In this document: positions 27,716 to 38,436 of the stretch, in pieces
How the letters are laid out: each line of letters begins with the position of its first letter
Position numbering within the stretch: position 1 is the first letter of the stretch
DNA from: Pseudotabrizicola sp.
Lineage (GTDB): Bacteria > Pseudomonadota > Alphaproteobacteria > Rhodobacterales > Rhodobacteraceae
Direction: 5' to 3'
Length of the DNA: 64,000 nucleotides
Assembly (NCBI RefSeq): GCF_030684215.1
Contig: NZ_JAUXOV010000052.1
Location: forward strand, 144,507 to 208,506
Position numbers and translations under genes: made by a program
Notes under the pieces: model-generated
What the model saw: the letters and a program-made list of their open reading frames with translations, nothing else
Databases searched by the model: none
What the model was told of the DNA's origin: nothing

Positions 27716-28906
27716 ATGATGCCGCGTTCTGCTTTTCTCCAGCACATTTCCCATACCTTGACCGAGATAGAGACAGCAGGTCTCTACAAGCGGGAACGGC
27801 AGATCAGCTCGCCGCAATCGGCGCATGTGACGGTTGACGGCCGGTCGCTGCTAAATCTGTGTGCCAACAATTACCTTGGGTTGGCCAATGATCCTGCCCT
27901 GCTCGCAGCGGCGCATCGAGCTTTGGATGAACAGGGTTATGGCATGGCCTCGGTCCGGTTCATTTGTGGCACCCAAGACCTGCATCGCCAACTTGAAGCA
28001 CGGATTGCCGCCTTTCTGGGGATGGAAGATTCCATCCTGTTCGCCGCCTGTTTTGATGCAAATGGCGGGTTGTTCGAGCCGCTTTTGGGGCCCGAGGATG
28101 CGGTGATTTCGGATGGGCTGAACCATGCCTCTATCATCGACGGCATCCGGTTGTGCAAAGCGCGGCGGTATCGCTATGCCAATTCCGACATGGCCGATCT
28201 GGAGGCGCAGTTGCAGACTGCGCGGGCGGACGGAGCGCGCCATATCCTGATCGCGACCGATGGCGTGTTCTCAATGGATGGCTACCTTGCCAAACTGCCG
28301 CAGATCACCGCGCTGGCTGAACGCTATGGCGCGCTGACAATGGTGGATGATTGCCACGCTACCGGTTTCATGGGGCCGCAGGGACGCGGTACGCCCGCCC
28401 ATGCCGGGGTGAAGGTGGATATTCTGACCGGCACCTTGGGCAAGGCGCTGGGTGGGGCATTGGGTGGCTACATCGCCGGGCCGCTGCCCGTGGTTGATCT
28501 GCTGCGTCAGCGGGCACGGCCCTATCTGTTTTCCAATGCGCTGCCGCCTGCTATCGTTGCCGCCGGTCTGGCCGCGCTTGATCTGGTTGAAGCGGCTGAC
28601 GATCTGCGCGCCCAACTCTTTGACAACGCCTCCTATTGGCGGGCCGGACTGGCTGATGCGGGCTTTACCCTTTTGCCGGGGGAGCATCCTATCATCCCGG
28701 TGATGACCCACGAGGCCCCGCTGGCGCAGGCCTTGGCGCGCGACCTGTTCGACCGGGGCGTTTATGTTTCGGGCTTTTTCTTTCCGGTGGTGCCAAAGGG
28801 GCAGGCCCGCATCCGCACCCAGATGAACGCGCGGCTGACCCGCAGTGATCTGGATTTCGCGCTGGACCAGTTTCGTGCGGCGGGCAAAGCGGTGGGGGTG
28901 ATCTGA
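27716..28906 (+). CDS. kbl: Glycine C-acetyltransferase (2-amino-3-ketobutyrate CoA ligase)
   Basis: [60 protein letters not shown]; followed by tdh. Confidence 0.96.
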   Translation: MMPRSAFLQHISHTLTEIETAGLYKRERQISSPQSAHVTVDGRSLLNLCANNYLGLANDPALLAAAHRALDEQGYGMASVRFICGTQDLHRQLEARIAAFLGMEDSILFAACFDANGGLFEPLLGPEDAVISDGLNHASIIDGIRLCKARRYRYANSDMADLEAQLQTARADGARHILIATDGVFSMDGYLAKLPQITALAERYGALTMVDDCHATGFMGPQGRGTPAHAGVKVDILTGTLGKALGGALGGYIAGPLPVVDLLRQRARPYLFSNALPPAIVAAGLAALDLVEAADDLRAQLFDNASYWRAGLADAGFTLLPGEHPIIPVMTHEAPLAQALARDLFDRGVYVSGFFFPVVPKGQARIRTQMNARLTRSDLDFALDQFRAAGKAVGVI

Positions 28907-28907
28907 C

Positions 28908-29945
28908 ATGCAAAACCAGATGAAGACTCTTGCCAAGATCAAGCCCGAGGTCGGCCTCTGGCTCGACCCTCGCCCCGTGCCGGACATTGGCCCAGATGAT
29001 GTGCTGATCCGCATCCGCAAAACCGGCATTTGCGGCACCGATATCCATATCTGGAACTGGGATGACTGGGCCGCACGCACTGTGCCGCTGGGACTTGTCA
29101 CCGGGCACGAATTCGCGGGCGAGATTGCAGAGCTGGGCCGCAATGTCACCGGTCTTGCCATCGGGCAGCGCTGTTCGGGTGAGGGGCATCTGATTTCCAA
29201 CCAGTCGCGCCAATCTCGTGCGGGAAAGTTCCATCTTGATCCGGCCACGCGCGGCATTGGGGTGAATGAACAAGGTGCGTTTGCGCAATACCTGTGCCTG
29301 CCCGCGTTCAACGTTGTGCCGCTGCCGGATGAGATTGATGACGAGATCGGCGCCATCCTCGATCCGCTTGGCAATGCGGTGCATACCGCGTTGTCCTTTG
29401 ATCTGGTGGGTGAGGATGTGCTGATCACGGGTGCAGGCCCTATCGGCATCATGGCGGCGGCGGTCGCGCGACATGTCGGCGCGCGGCATGTGGTGATCAC
29501 GGATGTCAATCAGGACCGGCTGGATCTGGCGGCGTTGGTCGCTGATGTGGTGCCGGTCAACGTGGCGCATCAGGATCTGCGCGAGGTTGTGGCGCGGCTG
29601 AAGATGAAGCAGGGCTTCGATGTCGGGATGGAGATGTCGGGCAATCAGGCGGCACTCGATCAGATGATCGAAAATCTTGTGATGGGCGGACGCATTGCGA
29701 TGCTGGGCATCCCGCCCGGCAAGTCCCCGGTGGACTGGAGCCGGATCGTGTTCAAGGCAATCACCCTCAAAGGCGTTTACGGGCGCGAGATTTTCGAGAC
29801 CTGGTATAAAATGATCGCCATGCTGGAAAACGGTCTGGATATACGTCGGGTCATCACCCACCGTTTTCCCATCGATCAATTCCGCGACGGGTTTGAGGTG
29901 ATGCGGGCAGGCTCCAGCGGCAAGGTGGTGCTAGACTGGGACTGA
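28908..29945 (+). CDS. tdh: L-threonine 3-dehydrogenase
   Basis: ICGTDIHIWNWDDWA, GHEFAGEI, GEGHLISNQSRQSRAGKFHL; adjacent to kbl. Confidence 0.96.
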   Translation: MQNQMKTLAKIKPEVGLWLDPRPVPDIGPDDVLIRIRKTGICGTDIHIWNWDDWAARTVPLGLVTGHEFAGEIAELGRNVTGLAIGQRCSGEGHLISNQSRQSRAGKFHLDPATRGIGVNEQGAFAQYLCLPAFNVVPLPDEIDDEIGAILDPLGNAVHTALSFDLVGEDVLITGAGPIGIMAAAVARHVGARHVVITDVNQDRLDLAALVADVVPVNVAHQDLREVVARLKMKQGFDVGMEMSGNQAALDQMIENLVMGGRIAMLGIPPGKSPVDWSRIVFKAITLKGVYGREIFETWYKMIAMLENGLDIRRVITHRFPIDQFRDGFEVMRAGSSGKVVLDWD

Positions 29946-29949
29946 CAGG

Positions 29950-30432
29950 TCACAAAAGGCGGTTCAGATCGGCGGGGCGGTTTTCCAATATCCGCTCCAT
30001 CGAGAACAGGCCCGTTACCTTGTCAAATTCAAACCCGTCGATCAGGCGCTGATAAAAGCGGTCATAGCCCGCCATGCCCTGTGTCACGATCTTCACCAGA
30101 TAGTCCCATTCGCCGCCGATGCGATTGAAGTCGATCACCTCGGGCAGGCTTTGGACATGACGCGAAAAACGGTCCACCCAGTCGCGTGAATGGTGCCGAC
30201 TGCGGATCATCACAAACACTGTCAGATCAAGCCCAAGCGCCGCCAGATCAACCCGCGCCTGCGACCCAACCAGAATGCCCGCCGTCTGCAACGCCTGTAT
30301 GCGCCGCCAGCACGCGTTCTGCGACAGGCCGATACGCTCTGCTATCTCACGCTGCGACAGCGTTGAATCGCGCTGCAGTGCGGTCAGGATGCGTAGATCA
30401 GTTGTATCAAAATTTATCATAATATCGATCAT
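29950..30432 (-). CDS. Lrp/AsnC family transcriptional regulator
   Basis: DLRILTALQRDSTLSQREIAERIGLSQNACWRRIQALQ HTH; likely start ATG at 30420 (MINFDTTD). Confidence 0.93.
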   Translation of the reverse strand: MIDIMINFDTTDLRILTALQRDSTLSQREIAERIGLSQNACWRRIQALQTAGILVGSQARVDLAALGLDLTVFVMIRSRHHSRDWVDRFSRHVQSLPEVIDFNRIGGEWDYLVKIVTQGMAGYDRFYQRLIDGFEFDKVTGLFSMERILENRPADLNRLL

Positions 30433-30440
30433 ATGATCGA
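30425..30440. promoter_or_regulatory. 16-bp perfect palindrome TCGATCATATGATCGA at the start of the lrp-like gene
   Basis: Direct reading; position suggests an autoregulatory operator. Confidence 0.45.
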
Positions 30441-30523
30441 ATAAGGATGATTTCCACTCAAAATAAACCGCCTTTGATTGCGGTATACCGTTCTATTCTG
30501 CGTCCAATAGCAGGAGATGCACC

Positions 30524-31969
30524 GTGACCCATCAGGCAAGTCTTTTTTCGCCCTTTCTGGATCAGATCGCAGGGCCAGACCCGACGTCTGCCCTGCGGTC
30601 CGGGCTGATCGGTGAGGGCGTGATGATAGACGGACCCTTTGGCTCCAACCCGCTGATCTATGCCGATTACACCGCCTCGGGCCGCGCGCTGCGGCAGGTT
30701 GAGGCGTTCGTGATGGACCATGTGCTGCCCTATTACGCCAACAGCCACACCGAGGCGTCGTTTTGCGGTGCAAGGATGGCGCAGATGCGCCATGCCGCGC
30801 GGGCGATCATCGCGCGATCCTGCGGGGCAGGGCCCGAGCATGCGGTGGTGTTCTGCGGGTCGGGGGCGACGGCGGGGATCAACCGCCTGGTTGCGCTCTT
30901 GGGCGCCGGGTCGGGCGCGAGGGTGATCCTTGGCCCCTATGAGCATCACTCCAACCTGCTGCCATGGCGCGAAAGTGGGGCCGAGGTGATCGTTTTGGGC
31001 GAAGATCCTGCGGGCGGGCCGGACCGCGCCGAACTGGCCGAAGCTTTGGCCACGGCGCCAAAGGGCGCACGGGTGATCTGCGCTTTTTCTGCAGCATCCA
31101 ACATCACGGGTGAAATTGCCGATGTTGCGGCGCTGACCCGGCAGGTGCGCGCTGCGCGGGCGCGAATTGTGTGGGATTACGCAGGCGGCGGCCCCTACCT
31201 GCCGATTGCCATGTCGCCCGAACCGGGTACGGAAATTGACGCGGTGGTGATCTCGCCGCACAAGTTTGTCGGCGGGCCGGGGGCGTCTGGTGTGATGATC
31301 CTGCGACGCGACGCGGTGGTGACAGACCGCCCAAGCTGGCCCGGCGGCGGCACGGTGAGCTTTGTCTCACCTGATAGCCATGATTACAGTCCCCGTCTTG
31401 AAGCGCGAGAGGAGGCAGGCACCCCGAATGTTGTCGGCGATCTGCGTGCTGCGCTGGCGTTTCTGGTCAAGGACACAATGGCCGGGGCGGGTATGGCGCA
31501 GCGCAATGTGGTGCTTGCGGAGCGGGCGCAACAGGTCTGGTCCGCAGTGCCGCGGATCACTCTTTTAGGGCCAGCGGGCCGCAATCGTTTGCCAATCTTT
31601 GCCTTCCGGCTGCGCGATGGGCAGGGCGGCTTTGTGCACCACCAGCTTGTCACCCGGCTGCTGTCGGACCGTTATGGCATTCAGGCGCGCGGCGGGTGCG
31701 CCTGCGCCGGGCCGTATGTCCACAAGCTGCTTGGCATTGATGCGGCGGCCTCGCATCAGCTGCGGCAGGCAATCCTGTCAGGTCAAGAAATGGAAAAGCC
31801 GGGGTTCGTGCGGCTGAACCTGTCGCCCCTGATGGTCGATGACAAAGTGCAGACCATTCTGAACAGCGTGACCGCTTTGGCAGGTGACGCTCCGGCGCTT
31901 GCCCGGCACTATGCCTGCGACCCGGAGACCGCGATTTTCACCGCCATGCCAAGCAAGGCAGTGGCTTGA
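30524..31969 (+). CDS. Aminotransferase class V / cysteine-desulfurase-like protein
   Basis: YADYTASGRALRQVE, VVFCGSGATAGINR, GPYEHHSNLLPWRE, SPHKFVGGPGASGVMI (PLP lysine), RGGCACAGPYVHKLL. Confidence 0.88.
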   Translation: MTHQASLFSPFLDQIAGPDPTSALRSGLIGEGVMIDGPFGSNPLIYADYTASGRALRQVEAFVMDHVLPYYANSHTEASFCGARMAQMRHAARAIIARSCGAGPEHAVVFCGSGATAGINRLVALLGAGSGARVILGPYEHHSNLLPWRESGAEVIVLGEDPAGGPDRAELAEALATAPKGARVICAFSAASNITGEIADVAALTRQVRAARARIVWDYAGGGPYLPIAMSPEPGTEIDAVVISPHKFVGGPGASGVMILRRDAVVTDRPSWPGGGTVSFVSPDSHDYSPRLEAREEAGTPNVVGDLRAALAFLVKDTMAGAGMAQRNVVLAERAQQVWSAVPRITLLGPAGRNRLPIFAFRLRDGQGGFVHHQLVTRLLSDRYGIQARGGCACAGPYVHKLLGIDAAASHQLRQAILSGQEMEKPGFVRLNLSPLMVDDKVQTILNSVTALAGDAPALARHYACDPETAIFTAMPSKAVA

Positions 31970-31972
31970 GCC

Positions 31973-32533
31973 CTAGCTGTTTTGCACGATCAGAATGGCG
32001 CGTGCCGGGCCGCTTTCTGCCTCGAGCCGGTGGGGGCGGTCGGCGAAGTAGCGTGCGGTGTCACCGGCTGACAGATGCTGGCTTTCCTCGCCCGAGGTAA
32101 CCTTTATCCTGCCCTCCAGCATCGTCAGATGTTCGCGGCAGCCGGGCCCATGCGGATCACTGATCAGCTTGCCGCCTTCGGCAAAGGTCAGGTCATAAAC
32201 CTCATGCATGCCGACCGCTTCGGCGGGTGACAGGATGCGGATGCTGACCCCAAGCCCGCGCCCGCCGATCACCGGGGCGGCCTCGGCTCGGATCACCTCG
32301 ATCCGGGGGGTCTCGCGCGGTTCAAGCAAACCTGCGAAATCAACCTGAAGTGCTTGGGTCAGGTTCCACAGTGTGGCCACGGTCGGACTGGACTCGCCAC
32401 GTTCGATCTGGCTGACCATCGACCGGCTGACGCCCGACAGCTTGGCCACGGCATCAAGGCTAAGCCCCTTTGCCGTGCGCGCCTCTTTCAGCGATGCGGC
32501 CAGACGGTCGTGAATGTCGGAACGGGCGGTCAT
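31973..32533 (-). CDS. XRE-family transcriptional regulator with cupin domain
   Basis: LKEARTAKGLSLDAVAKLSGVSRSMVSQIERGESSPTVATLWNLTQAL HTH plus C-terminal cupin; ATG at 32533 preferred. Confidence 0.92.
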   Translation of the reverse strand: MTARSDIHDRLAASLKEARTAKGLSLDAVAKLSGVSRSMVSQIERGESSPTVATLWNLTQALQVDFAGLLEPRETPRIEVIRAEAAPVIGGRGLGVSIRILSPAEAVGMHEVYDLTFAEGGKLISDPHGPGCREHLTMLEGRIKVTSGEESQHLSAGDTARYFADRPHRLEAESGPARAILIVQNS

Positions 32534-32634
32534 GGCGGATCTCTGAAACGGGCCAGTCAAGCACTTTGAACTTGGCGGCGAACCAGCGTTATCGTGGCCC
32601 ATTCCGGCAGCTATGGCAATCTCTTAGGCCGCGT

Positions 32635-33231
32635 TTACAAAAAGCGCACTTGCGTTCCGACCTCGACAAGTTCGAACAGGTGCTCGACGTGATCGTTGAA
32701 CAGCCCAACACATCCGCTGGACGCCGGGCGTCCAATTTTTGCGATGTCGTCGATGCCGTGAATACGGTAATACTGCCACCCAAGGTTCAGCGCCCGCGAA
32801 CCCATCGGGTTGTCTGGACCGGGGCCGATAGATTCTGGCAGGGTCGGATCAAGCGCGCGCATGTTGGGCGTTGGAATCCATGTCGGATTGCGGCGCTTCA
32901 GCACGATTTCGGTCAATCCGGTCTGGGTCAATTCCTCGCTGCGCGGCACCGATGAGGGGAATATCAGATGCTGGCTATCATCCTCGGGCCAATAGTGCAG
33001 CGCGCGTGATTCCAGATCGCAAAGAATTGCGCCCTTTTGCAGATTTGGAAAATGGTCTTCCCAGTGATGCACACGGAAGCTCGCGGTGTTGTGGCGCGAT
33101 GGGCTGCCGGTGGAGTCAGCCGGGGCGATCACAGTCGTGTCTTGCGCATACACCAGCGCGGGGCAGGCCAGGCTGGCCATAGTGGCGGCACCCAGTTTAA
33201 GAACGTAGCGGCGGGTTCTGGGAAAAGGCAT
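32635..33231 (-). CDS. L,D-transpeptidase (YkuD domain), Tat-type leader
   Basis: RTRRYVLKLGAATMASLACPALVYA leader; YRIHGIDDIAKIGRPASSGCVGLFNDHVEHLFELV (H...SxGC). Confidence 0.87.
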   Translation of the reverse strand: MPFPRTRRYVLKLGAATMASLACPALVYAQDTTVIAPADSTGSPSRHNTASFRVHHWEDHFPNLQKGAILCDLESRALHYWPEDDSQHLIFPSSVPRSEELTQTGLTEIVLKRRNPTWIPTPNMRALDPTLPESIGPGPDNPMGSRALNLGWQYYRIHGIDDIAKIGRPASSGCVGLFNDHVEHLFELVEVGTQVRFL

Positions 33232-33247
33232 TGCGGTTTCCTTCTGG

Positions 33248-33883
33248 TCAGTTTGCAACGGTCAGCGTCCACCACAGCTTGTTGCTGGGCTCTTGAAAGA
33301 CGCCAAGGCCGATCCGTCTTGCGCGCGGATCAAGCAAGATCGCCCGTGTTGCCGGAGTTTGCATCCACGTTTCAATTGCTTGGACTTCGGTTTCGTAAGT
33401 CTCAGAGATCAGTTCACCAAGAACCCGGCCGTCAAACCCGGCGCGTCGGGCCCGGTCAATAGAGGTGCTGCCATCTGCCCCAAAGCTCCAGGCCCGGCCC
33501 TGTTGTGACATCGACCGGGAATGGCCGTCGGCGGACTGTATCAGCGCGGGGTCGAGGGCCACAGGCGCAAGTCCCCCCGCAAGACGCGTCTGGTTGACGG
33601 TGTCGACCGCGCGGCTTCGCACTTGTCCTATGTTGCGCTCGGTGACGGGATAGACGCCCTGAACCGAGGCCCCGGTCGCATCAAGCCGTGGCGGCGCATT
33701 GGGGTTCAGTTGCGCACAGGCTGAAAGCACAACAATCGCCGCCAGGCTGGCAATCAGGCGCAGCCCGCGCTGCGCAGTGCCGGGGCTGGTTGGGGGCAGG
33801 ATGTGGCACTGTCGCGCCATTGAAGGGTTCATGGTCAGGCTCTTTCGTTTGCCCCATAGCCGCACAGAGCGACCAAGGTTCAA
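33248..33883 (-). CDS. CAP-domain (SCP/PR1-like) lipoprotein
   Basis: LIASLAAIVVLSAC lipobox; VNQTRLAGGLAPVALDPALIQSADGHSRSMSQQGRAWSF; overlaps downstream L,D-transpeptidase ORF. Confidence 0.75.
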   Translation of the reverse strand: MNLGRSVRLWGKRKSLTMNPSMARQCHILPPTSPGTAQRGLRLIASLAAIVVLSACAQLNPNAPPRLDATGASVQGVYPVTERNIGQVRSRAVDTVNQTRLAGGLAPVALDPALIQSADGHSRSMSQQGRAWSFGADGSTSIDRARRAGFDGRVLGELISETYETEVQAIETWMQTPATRAILLDPRARRIGLGVFQEPSNKLWWTLTVAN

Positions 33884-33975
33884 CCAAAAAGCGACAATTC
33901 TGCAGTGATCTCACGGGAATATCAGCAGTTGTGAACGCGCCCGCTGCGCGTGGACTTGTGTGGCTGCCACGATTG

Positions 33976-34006
33976 CAAAAAGGGGCCGGTCAATGACCGA
34001 CCCTTT
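33976..34006 (-). terminator. Intrinsic-type terminator at the end of ugpC
   Basis: Minus strand reads AAAGGGTCGGTCATTGACCGGCCCCTTTTTGC: GC stem plus T tract immediately after the ugpC stop. Confidence 0.6.
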
Positions 34007-34019
34007 CACTGTCTCCAAG

Positions 34020-35078
34020 TCAAAGTCGCTTGCCTGTCTCCTTGGAAAAAAGGTGCATCCTGCCCTCAGCGGGCGCCACATGCAGACGATCTCCACGCGC
34101 AGCAACAGTGCTGCCGGGTAGGCGCAACGTCATCAGAACGTCAGAGCCTTCAATAACCCCATAGCCAAAGGCATCTGCGCCCAGCCATTCCACGGATCGC
34201 AACACAACCGGAATAGAGGGCGTGCCGGCGTCTACAATCTCCATGTCCTCGGGGCGCAGACCAAGCCTGACCTCGCCACTGGCGGGCAGGCCGGAAAGCG
34301 GCAGGCGCTGTCCGCCCGGCAAGACTGCAACCCCCGCCTCGGCCTGCACGGTGAAAATGTTCATCGCAGGCGACCCGATAAAGCCCGCGACAAATTCGCT
34401 GGCCGGGGTCATGTACACCTCATGCGGGGTGGCGATCTGGTCGGCGACACCTTTGTTCATTACGATCAGCCGGTCGGCCAGCGTCATCGCCTCAACCTGA
34501 TCGTGGGTCACATACAGCATGGTCTGTCCGGTGGTCTGGTGCAGGTCCTTGATCTGCAAGCGCATCTGCACCCGCAGCTTGGCGTCAAGGTTGGAAAGCG
34601 GCTCGTCCAGCAGAAACGCCGCCGGTTCGCGCACCAGTGCCCGCCCCATCGCCACCCGCTGCCGCTGCCCGCCAGACAAGGCGCGTGGCTTGCGGTCAAG
34701 ATAGGGCTCCAGCTCCAGTATGGCGGCGGCCTTGGCAACGCGGGCGTCAATCTCGGCCGCAGGCATCCTGGCGATTTTCAGGCCATAGGCCATGTTTTCG
34801 CGCACGCTCATATGCGGGTAAAGCGCGTAATTCTGGAACACCATGGCGATATCACGCTCGCGCGGTTCCAGATCATTCACCACCCGGTCACCAATCGAGA
34901 TTGTGCCGGCGCTGATCCCCTCCAGCCCTGCGACCATCCGCAACAGCGTGGACTTGCCGCAGCCCGAAGGCCCGACGATCACCACAAATTCCCCGTTGGA
35001 AATGTTCATCGTGATCCCGTGGATCACTTCTTGCCCGGCATAGCTTTTGCGCAGGTCGTTCAGTTGGATATTTGCCAT
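34020..35078 (-). CDS. ugpC: sn-Glycerol-3-phosphate-type ABC transporter ATP-binding protein
   Basis: [37 protein letters not shown], MalK/UgpC-like C-terminal TOBE; operon with ugpE/A/B. Confidence 0.92.
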   Translation of the reverse strand: MANIQLNDLRKSYAGQEVIHGITMNISNGEFVVIVGPSGCGKSTLLRMVAGLEGISAGTISIGDRVVNDLEPRERDIAMVFQNYALYPHMSVRENMAYGLKIARMPAAEIDARVAKAAAILELEPYLDRKPRALSGGQRQRVAMGRALVREPAAFLLDEPLSNLDAKLRVQMRLQIKDLHQTTGQTMLYVTHDQVEAMTLADRLIVMNKGVADQIATPHEVYMTPASEFVAGFIGSPAMNIFTVQAEAGVAVLPGGQRLPLSGLPASGEVRLGLRPEDMEIVDAGTPSIPVVLRSVEWLGADAFGYGVIEGSDVLMTLRLPGSTVAARGDRLHVAPAEGRMHLFSKETGKRL

Positions 35079-35966
35079 TTACTTCTCCGTCTCGACAAGG
35101 CCCTTCACGAACCACCGCTGCATCAGCACGACCACAAGGATCGGTGGCAGGATGGCCAGCACGGAAGTCACCATGACGAGGTTCCAGGGGGTATCGGCAT
35201 CAGCGAAAGAGATCATCTTTTTCAGCGCGATGACGATGGTGTTCATTTCATTCGAATTGGTCACCAACAGTGGCCACAGATATTGCGTCCAGCCATAGAT
35301 GAACTGAATCACAAAGATGGCGGCCACATTGGTCAGCGACAGCGGCCACAGGATATCCTTGAAAAACCGCCATGGCCCGGCACCATCCACCCGTGCCGCC
35401 TCCAGCAGTTCATCCGGGATGGTCATGAAAAACTGCCGGAACAGCAGCGTGGCCGTGGCCGATGCGATCAGCGGCAGGATCAGACCAGCATAGGTGTCAA
35501 TCAGCCCCAGATCGACCATCACCTTATACGTCGGCTGAATCCGCACCTCGACCGGCAGCATCAGGGTGATGAAGATCAGCCAGAAACACGCCATGCGGAA
35601 CGGAAACTTGAAGAACACAATCGCATAGGCAGAGGCCATTGAAATCACGATCTTGCCCACCGCAATACCGACCGCAATCAACGTGGTATTGCCCAGCAGT
35701 CGCCACAGGCTGACCCCACCGATCCGGTTGATCTCACCGGAAAACGCGCCCCGGTAATTCTCATACGCTTCTGCCCCCGGAAGCAGCGGCAACGGAGGGC
35801 GCAGGATGGTCTGCACCGAGTGGGTCGATGCGATAAAGACGTAATAAACCGGAAAGGCCACGATGATTACGCCAAGGATCATCCAGAGATGCGCCATCGT
35901 GCGGGCAGCGCCCCGCGCCACCATCGGGGTTTGTGATCCATCACCCATAGTGCACCCGCTTTTCAA
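35079..35966 (-). CDS. ugpE: sn-Glycerol-3-phosphate-type ABC transporter permease
   Basis: MalG/UgpE-type sequence ([22 protein letters not shown]); gene order. Confidence 0.92.
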   Translation of the reverse strand: MKSGCTMGDGSQTPMVARGAARTMAHLWMILGVIIVAFPVYYVFIASTHSVQTILRPPLPLLPGAEAYENYRGAFSGEINRIGGVSLWRLLGNTTLIAVGIAVGKIVISMASAYAIVFFKFPFRMACFWLIFITLMLPVEVRIQPTYKVMVDLGLIDTYAGLILPLIASATATLLFRQFFMTIPDELLEAARVDGAGPWRFFKDILWPLSLTNVAAIFVIQFIYGWTQYLWPLLVTNSNEMNTIVIALKKMISFADADTPWNLVMVTSVLAILPPILVVVLMQRWFVKGLVETEK

Positions 35967-36828
35967 TGAACCGGAACTGGAAGGCGGTCAGCGCAATCAC
36001 GATGACCATCAAGATCACTGATTGCGCGGCGGAATCGCCCATGATCAGGTTTACGAACCCGTCGTTGTAAACCTTGTAAACCAGCGTTTCGGTCGATTTG
36101 CCCGGCCCGCCACTGGTGACTGCATGGATGATGCCGAATGTGTCAAACAACGCGTAAACCGTGTTCACAACCAGCAGGAAAAACGTGGTCGGTGTCAGCA
36201 GTGGGAAGACGATGGTCCAGAACGCGTGCCGCTTGGTCGCACCATCAATCGCCGCCGCCTCCAGCAAAGATTTCGGAATCGCCTGCAAGCCCGCCACGAA
36301 GAACAGGAAATTATAGCTGATCTGCTTCCACGTCGCCGCGGCCACCACCAGTGCCATTGCCTGATCACCATTCAGCAACGGGTTCCACGCAATCCCCAAC
36401 TGGCGCAGGGGCCATGCCAGCGTGCCAAAGGAAGGGTTGAACATGAACAGCCACAGCATGCCCGCAATCGCCGGGGCGACGGCATAGGGCCAGATCATCA
36501 GCGTGCGGTATAACCCTTTGCCACGAATGATCTTTTCAACCTGCACGGCCAGAAACAGCGCAATTCCCATGGCAAAGAACGCGACCAGCACCGAAAAGAC
36601 CACCGTGACCTGCATGGCATTCAGATAGGCCGGGTCGTTCAGCACCTTGCGAAAATTCGCCAGCCCTACAAACTTTGATGACAGGCCGAACGGGTCTTCG
36701 CGCAGCACAGACTGGCGAAACGCCTGCGCGGCAGGCCAGTAGAAAAAGATCAGGGTAATCGCCAGTTGCGGCGCCAGCAAAAGCCAGGGCAGCAGCTTGT
36801 GCGGAAAGACGGTACGTCGCATCCACAA
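35941..36828 (-). CDS. ugpA: sn-Glycerol-3-phosphate-type ABC transporter permease
   Basis: [55 protein letters not shown]. Confidence 0.92.
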   Translation of the reverse strand: MWMRRTVFPHKLLPWLLLAPQLAITLIFFYWPAAQAFRQSVLREDPFGLSSKFVGLANFRKVLNDPAYLNAMQVTVVFSVLVAFFAMGIALFLAVQVEKIIRGKGLYRTLMIWPYAVAPAIAGMLWLFMFNPSFGTLAWPLRQLGIAWNPLLNGDQAMALVVAAATWKQISYNFLFFVAGLQAIPKSLLEAAAIDGATKRHAFWTIVFPLLTPTTFFLLVVNTVYALFDTFGIIHAVTSGGPGKSTETLVYKVYNDGFVNLIMGDSAAQSVILMVIVIALTAFQFRFIEKRVHYG

Positions 36829-36856
36829 TCCTTGCTATTCAGTAAAAAGGCGGGTC

Positions 36857-36900
36857 AGAAAAAAGAAGGGCGCGCAGCGGCCCGGTGCCGATGCGCGCCC
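36857..36900 (-). terminator. Stem-loop plus T-rich run between ugpB and ugpA (attenuator-like)
   Basis: Minus strand GGGCGCGCATCGGCACCGGGCCGCTGCGCGCCCTTCTTTTTT; 9-bp perfect stem GGGCGCGCA/TGCGCGCCC. Confidence 0.55.
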
Positions 36901-36913
36901 GGTGGTGGCTGAC

Positions 36914-38209
36914 TTAGCCGCCGGTTGCGTCCTTGATCGCGGCATTGCCACGGGTCGCCGCCGCCGTCATCGCCTCTTGCGCGGTTTGCTGACCGGCAAG
37001 CATCTTCTCGAATTCCTCATTCAGAATGTCGCGAATTTGCGGCAGGTTCGGTGCGCGAACGCCTTTGGAGTTTTCGGTCGGCTCTTTGCCCATCATCTGG
37101 GTAATCGGAACTTCGCGCGCTGGGTTGGTCTCGTAAAACCCCGAGCTTTTGGTGGCCTCGTAGGCCGCCATCGTCACTGGCAGATAGCCAGACACTTCGT
37201 GCAGATATTGCTGAACTTCGGTCTGCGACAGGTAGTTGAAGAAGGTGCCAACGCCTTTGTAAGCTTCATCCGACTTGCCACCCATTACCCACAGCGACGC
37301 GCCACCCGGCACGGTGTTCTGCGGTGCGCCTTCTGCTGATTCGTCATAGGGCAGCTGGCCAATGCCATAGTTGATGCCGGCCTTGACGATATCGCCCAAA
37401 CCGCCCGAGCTTTCGGTCAGAATTCCGCATTCGCCTGAAGTGAAGTTCTGCTTGGCTTCCGACGTGCGGCCGCCATAGACGAACACGCCTTCTTTGGCGA
37501 GGTCAGCCATTTCCTGGAAATGCTTGACGAACAACGGGCCATCGACGGCCAGTTCAGGGGTGCCGGCCAGACCGTTTTCGTTGCTGGCCCAGGACACGTT
37601 GTTCCAGGCGGCAAAGTTTTCGGTGTGGATCCATGTCAGCCATGTCGAAGTATAGCCACAGGTTGCTGCACCGCTGGATTTGATCTGACGCGCTGCCGCC
37701 CAAACCTCAGCCCAAGTGGCGGGCGGAGTGTTCACATCCAGCCCGGCCTTTTCAAAGATATCCTTATTGTAATACAGGATCGGGGAGGACGAGTTGTAGG
37801 GGAAAGACAGCATTTCGCCCGCTGGGCTGGAATAATAGCCAACGATACCCGGCAGATACTCGCTCTTGTCAAAGTTGAAACCAGCTTCGGTCAGAACTTC
37901 GGCCACTGGCTTGATTGCGCCCTGTGCGCCCATCATAACGCCTGTGCCAACGTCGAACACCTGAATAATGTCCGGCGCTTGGCCTGCGCGGAATGCAGCG
38001 ATGCCTGCGTTCAGGGTTTCGGGATAGGTGCCTTTGAAAACAGGCTTCACCACATAGTCTGACTGGCTTGCATTGAAATCTGCCGCGATCTTTTCAACCA
38101 CTTCAGAGTTTGCGCCGGTCATAGCGTGCCACCAAGAAATCTCAGTCTGGGCCTGCGCTGCCACTGGCAACGCCATCAACCCGACGACACACAGGTTCAC
38201 GGTTTTCAT
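36914..38209 (-). CDS. ugpB: sn-Glycerol-3-phosphate-type ABC transporter substrate-binding protein
   Basis: TEISWWHAMTGANSEVVEKIAADFNASQSDYVVKPVFKGTYPETLNAGIAAFRAGQAPDIIQVFDVGTGVMM characteristic of UgpB. Confidence 0.94.
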   Translation of the reverse strand: MKTVNLCVVGLMALPVAAQAQTEISWWHAMTGANSEVVEKIAADFNASQSDYVVKPVFKGTYPETLNAGIAAFRAGQAPDIIQVFDVGTGVMMGAQGAIKPVAEVLTEAGFNFDKSEYLPGIVGYYSSPAGEMLSFPYNSSSPILYYNKDIFEKAGLDVNTPPATWAEVWAAARQIKSSGAATCGYTSTWLTWIHTENFAAWNNVSWASNENGLAGTPELAVDGPLFVKHFQEMADLAKEGVFVYGGRTSEAKQNFTSGECGILTESSGGLGDIVKAGINYGIGQLPYDESAEGAPQNTVPGGASLWVMGGKSDEAYKGVGTFFNYLSQTEVQQYLHEVSGYLPVTMAAYEATKSSGFYETNPAREVPITQMMGKEPTENSKGVRAPNLPQIRDILNEEFEKMLAGQQTAQEAMTAAATRGNAAIKDATGG

Positions 38210-38436
38210 GTTTGTCTTCCTCCTAGGGATTTGCTGACTGGGCACCTATTCCCGAAAGACATGACATTCATGCAACATTCGGCCTCCCCGGCGCCCCTTC
38301 ATTGCACCAAACGAAAGAAATTTTACCAGAAAGTCAATTGTCTTGCGGCAATAGCGAACATAAACGGTGAAAAGAGGAACAATTACGCCCGCCAGCGCAG
38401 GTCAGGGCCATCATGCTGGCTGACGGGCGGGGCGAT

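Noticed and set aside
28271-29879. Long minus-strand ORFs over kbl/tdh
   Set aside because: Antisense to well-recognised kbl and tdh.
34422-35642. 406-aa + strand ORF across ugpC/ugpE
   Set aside because: Antisense to two clear ABC transporter genes; low-complexity His/Gln/Arg composition.
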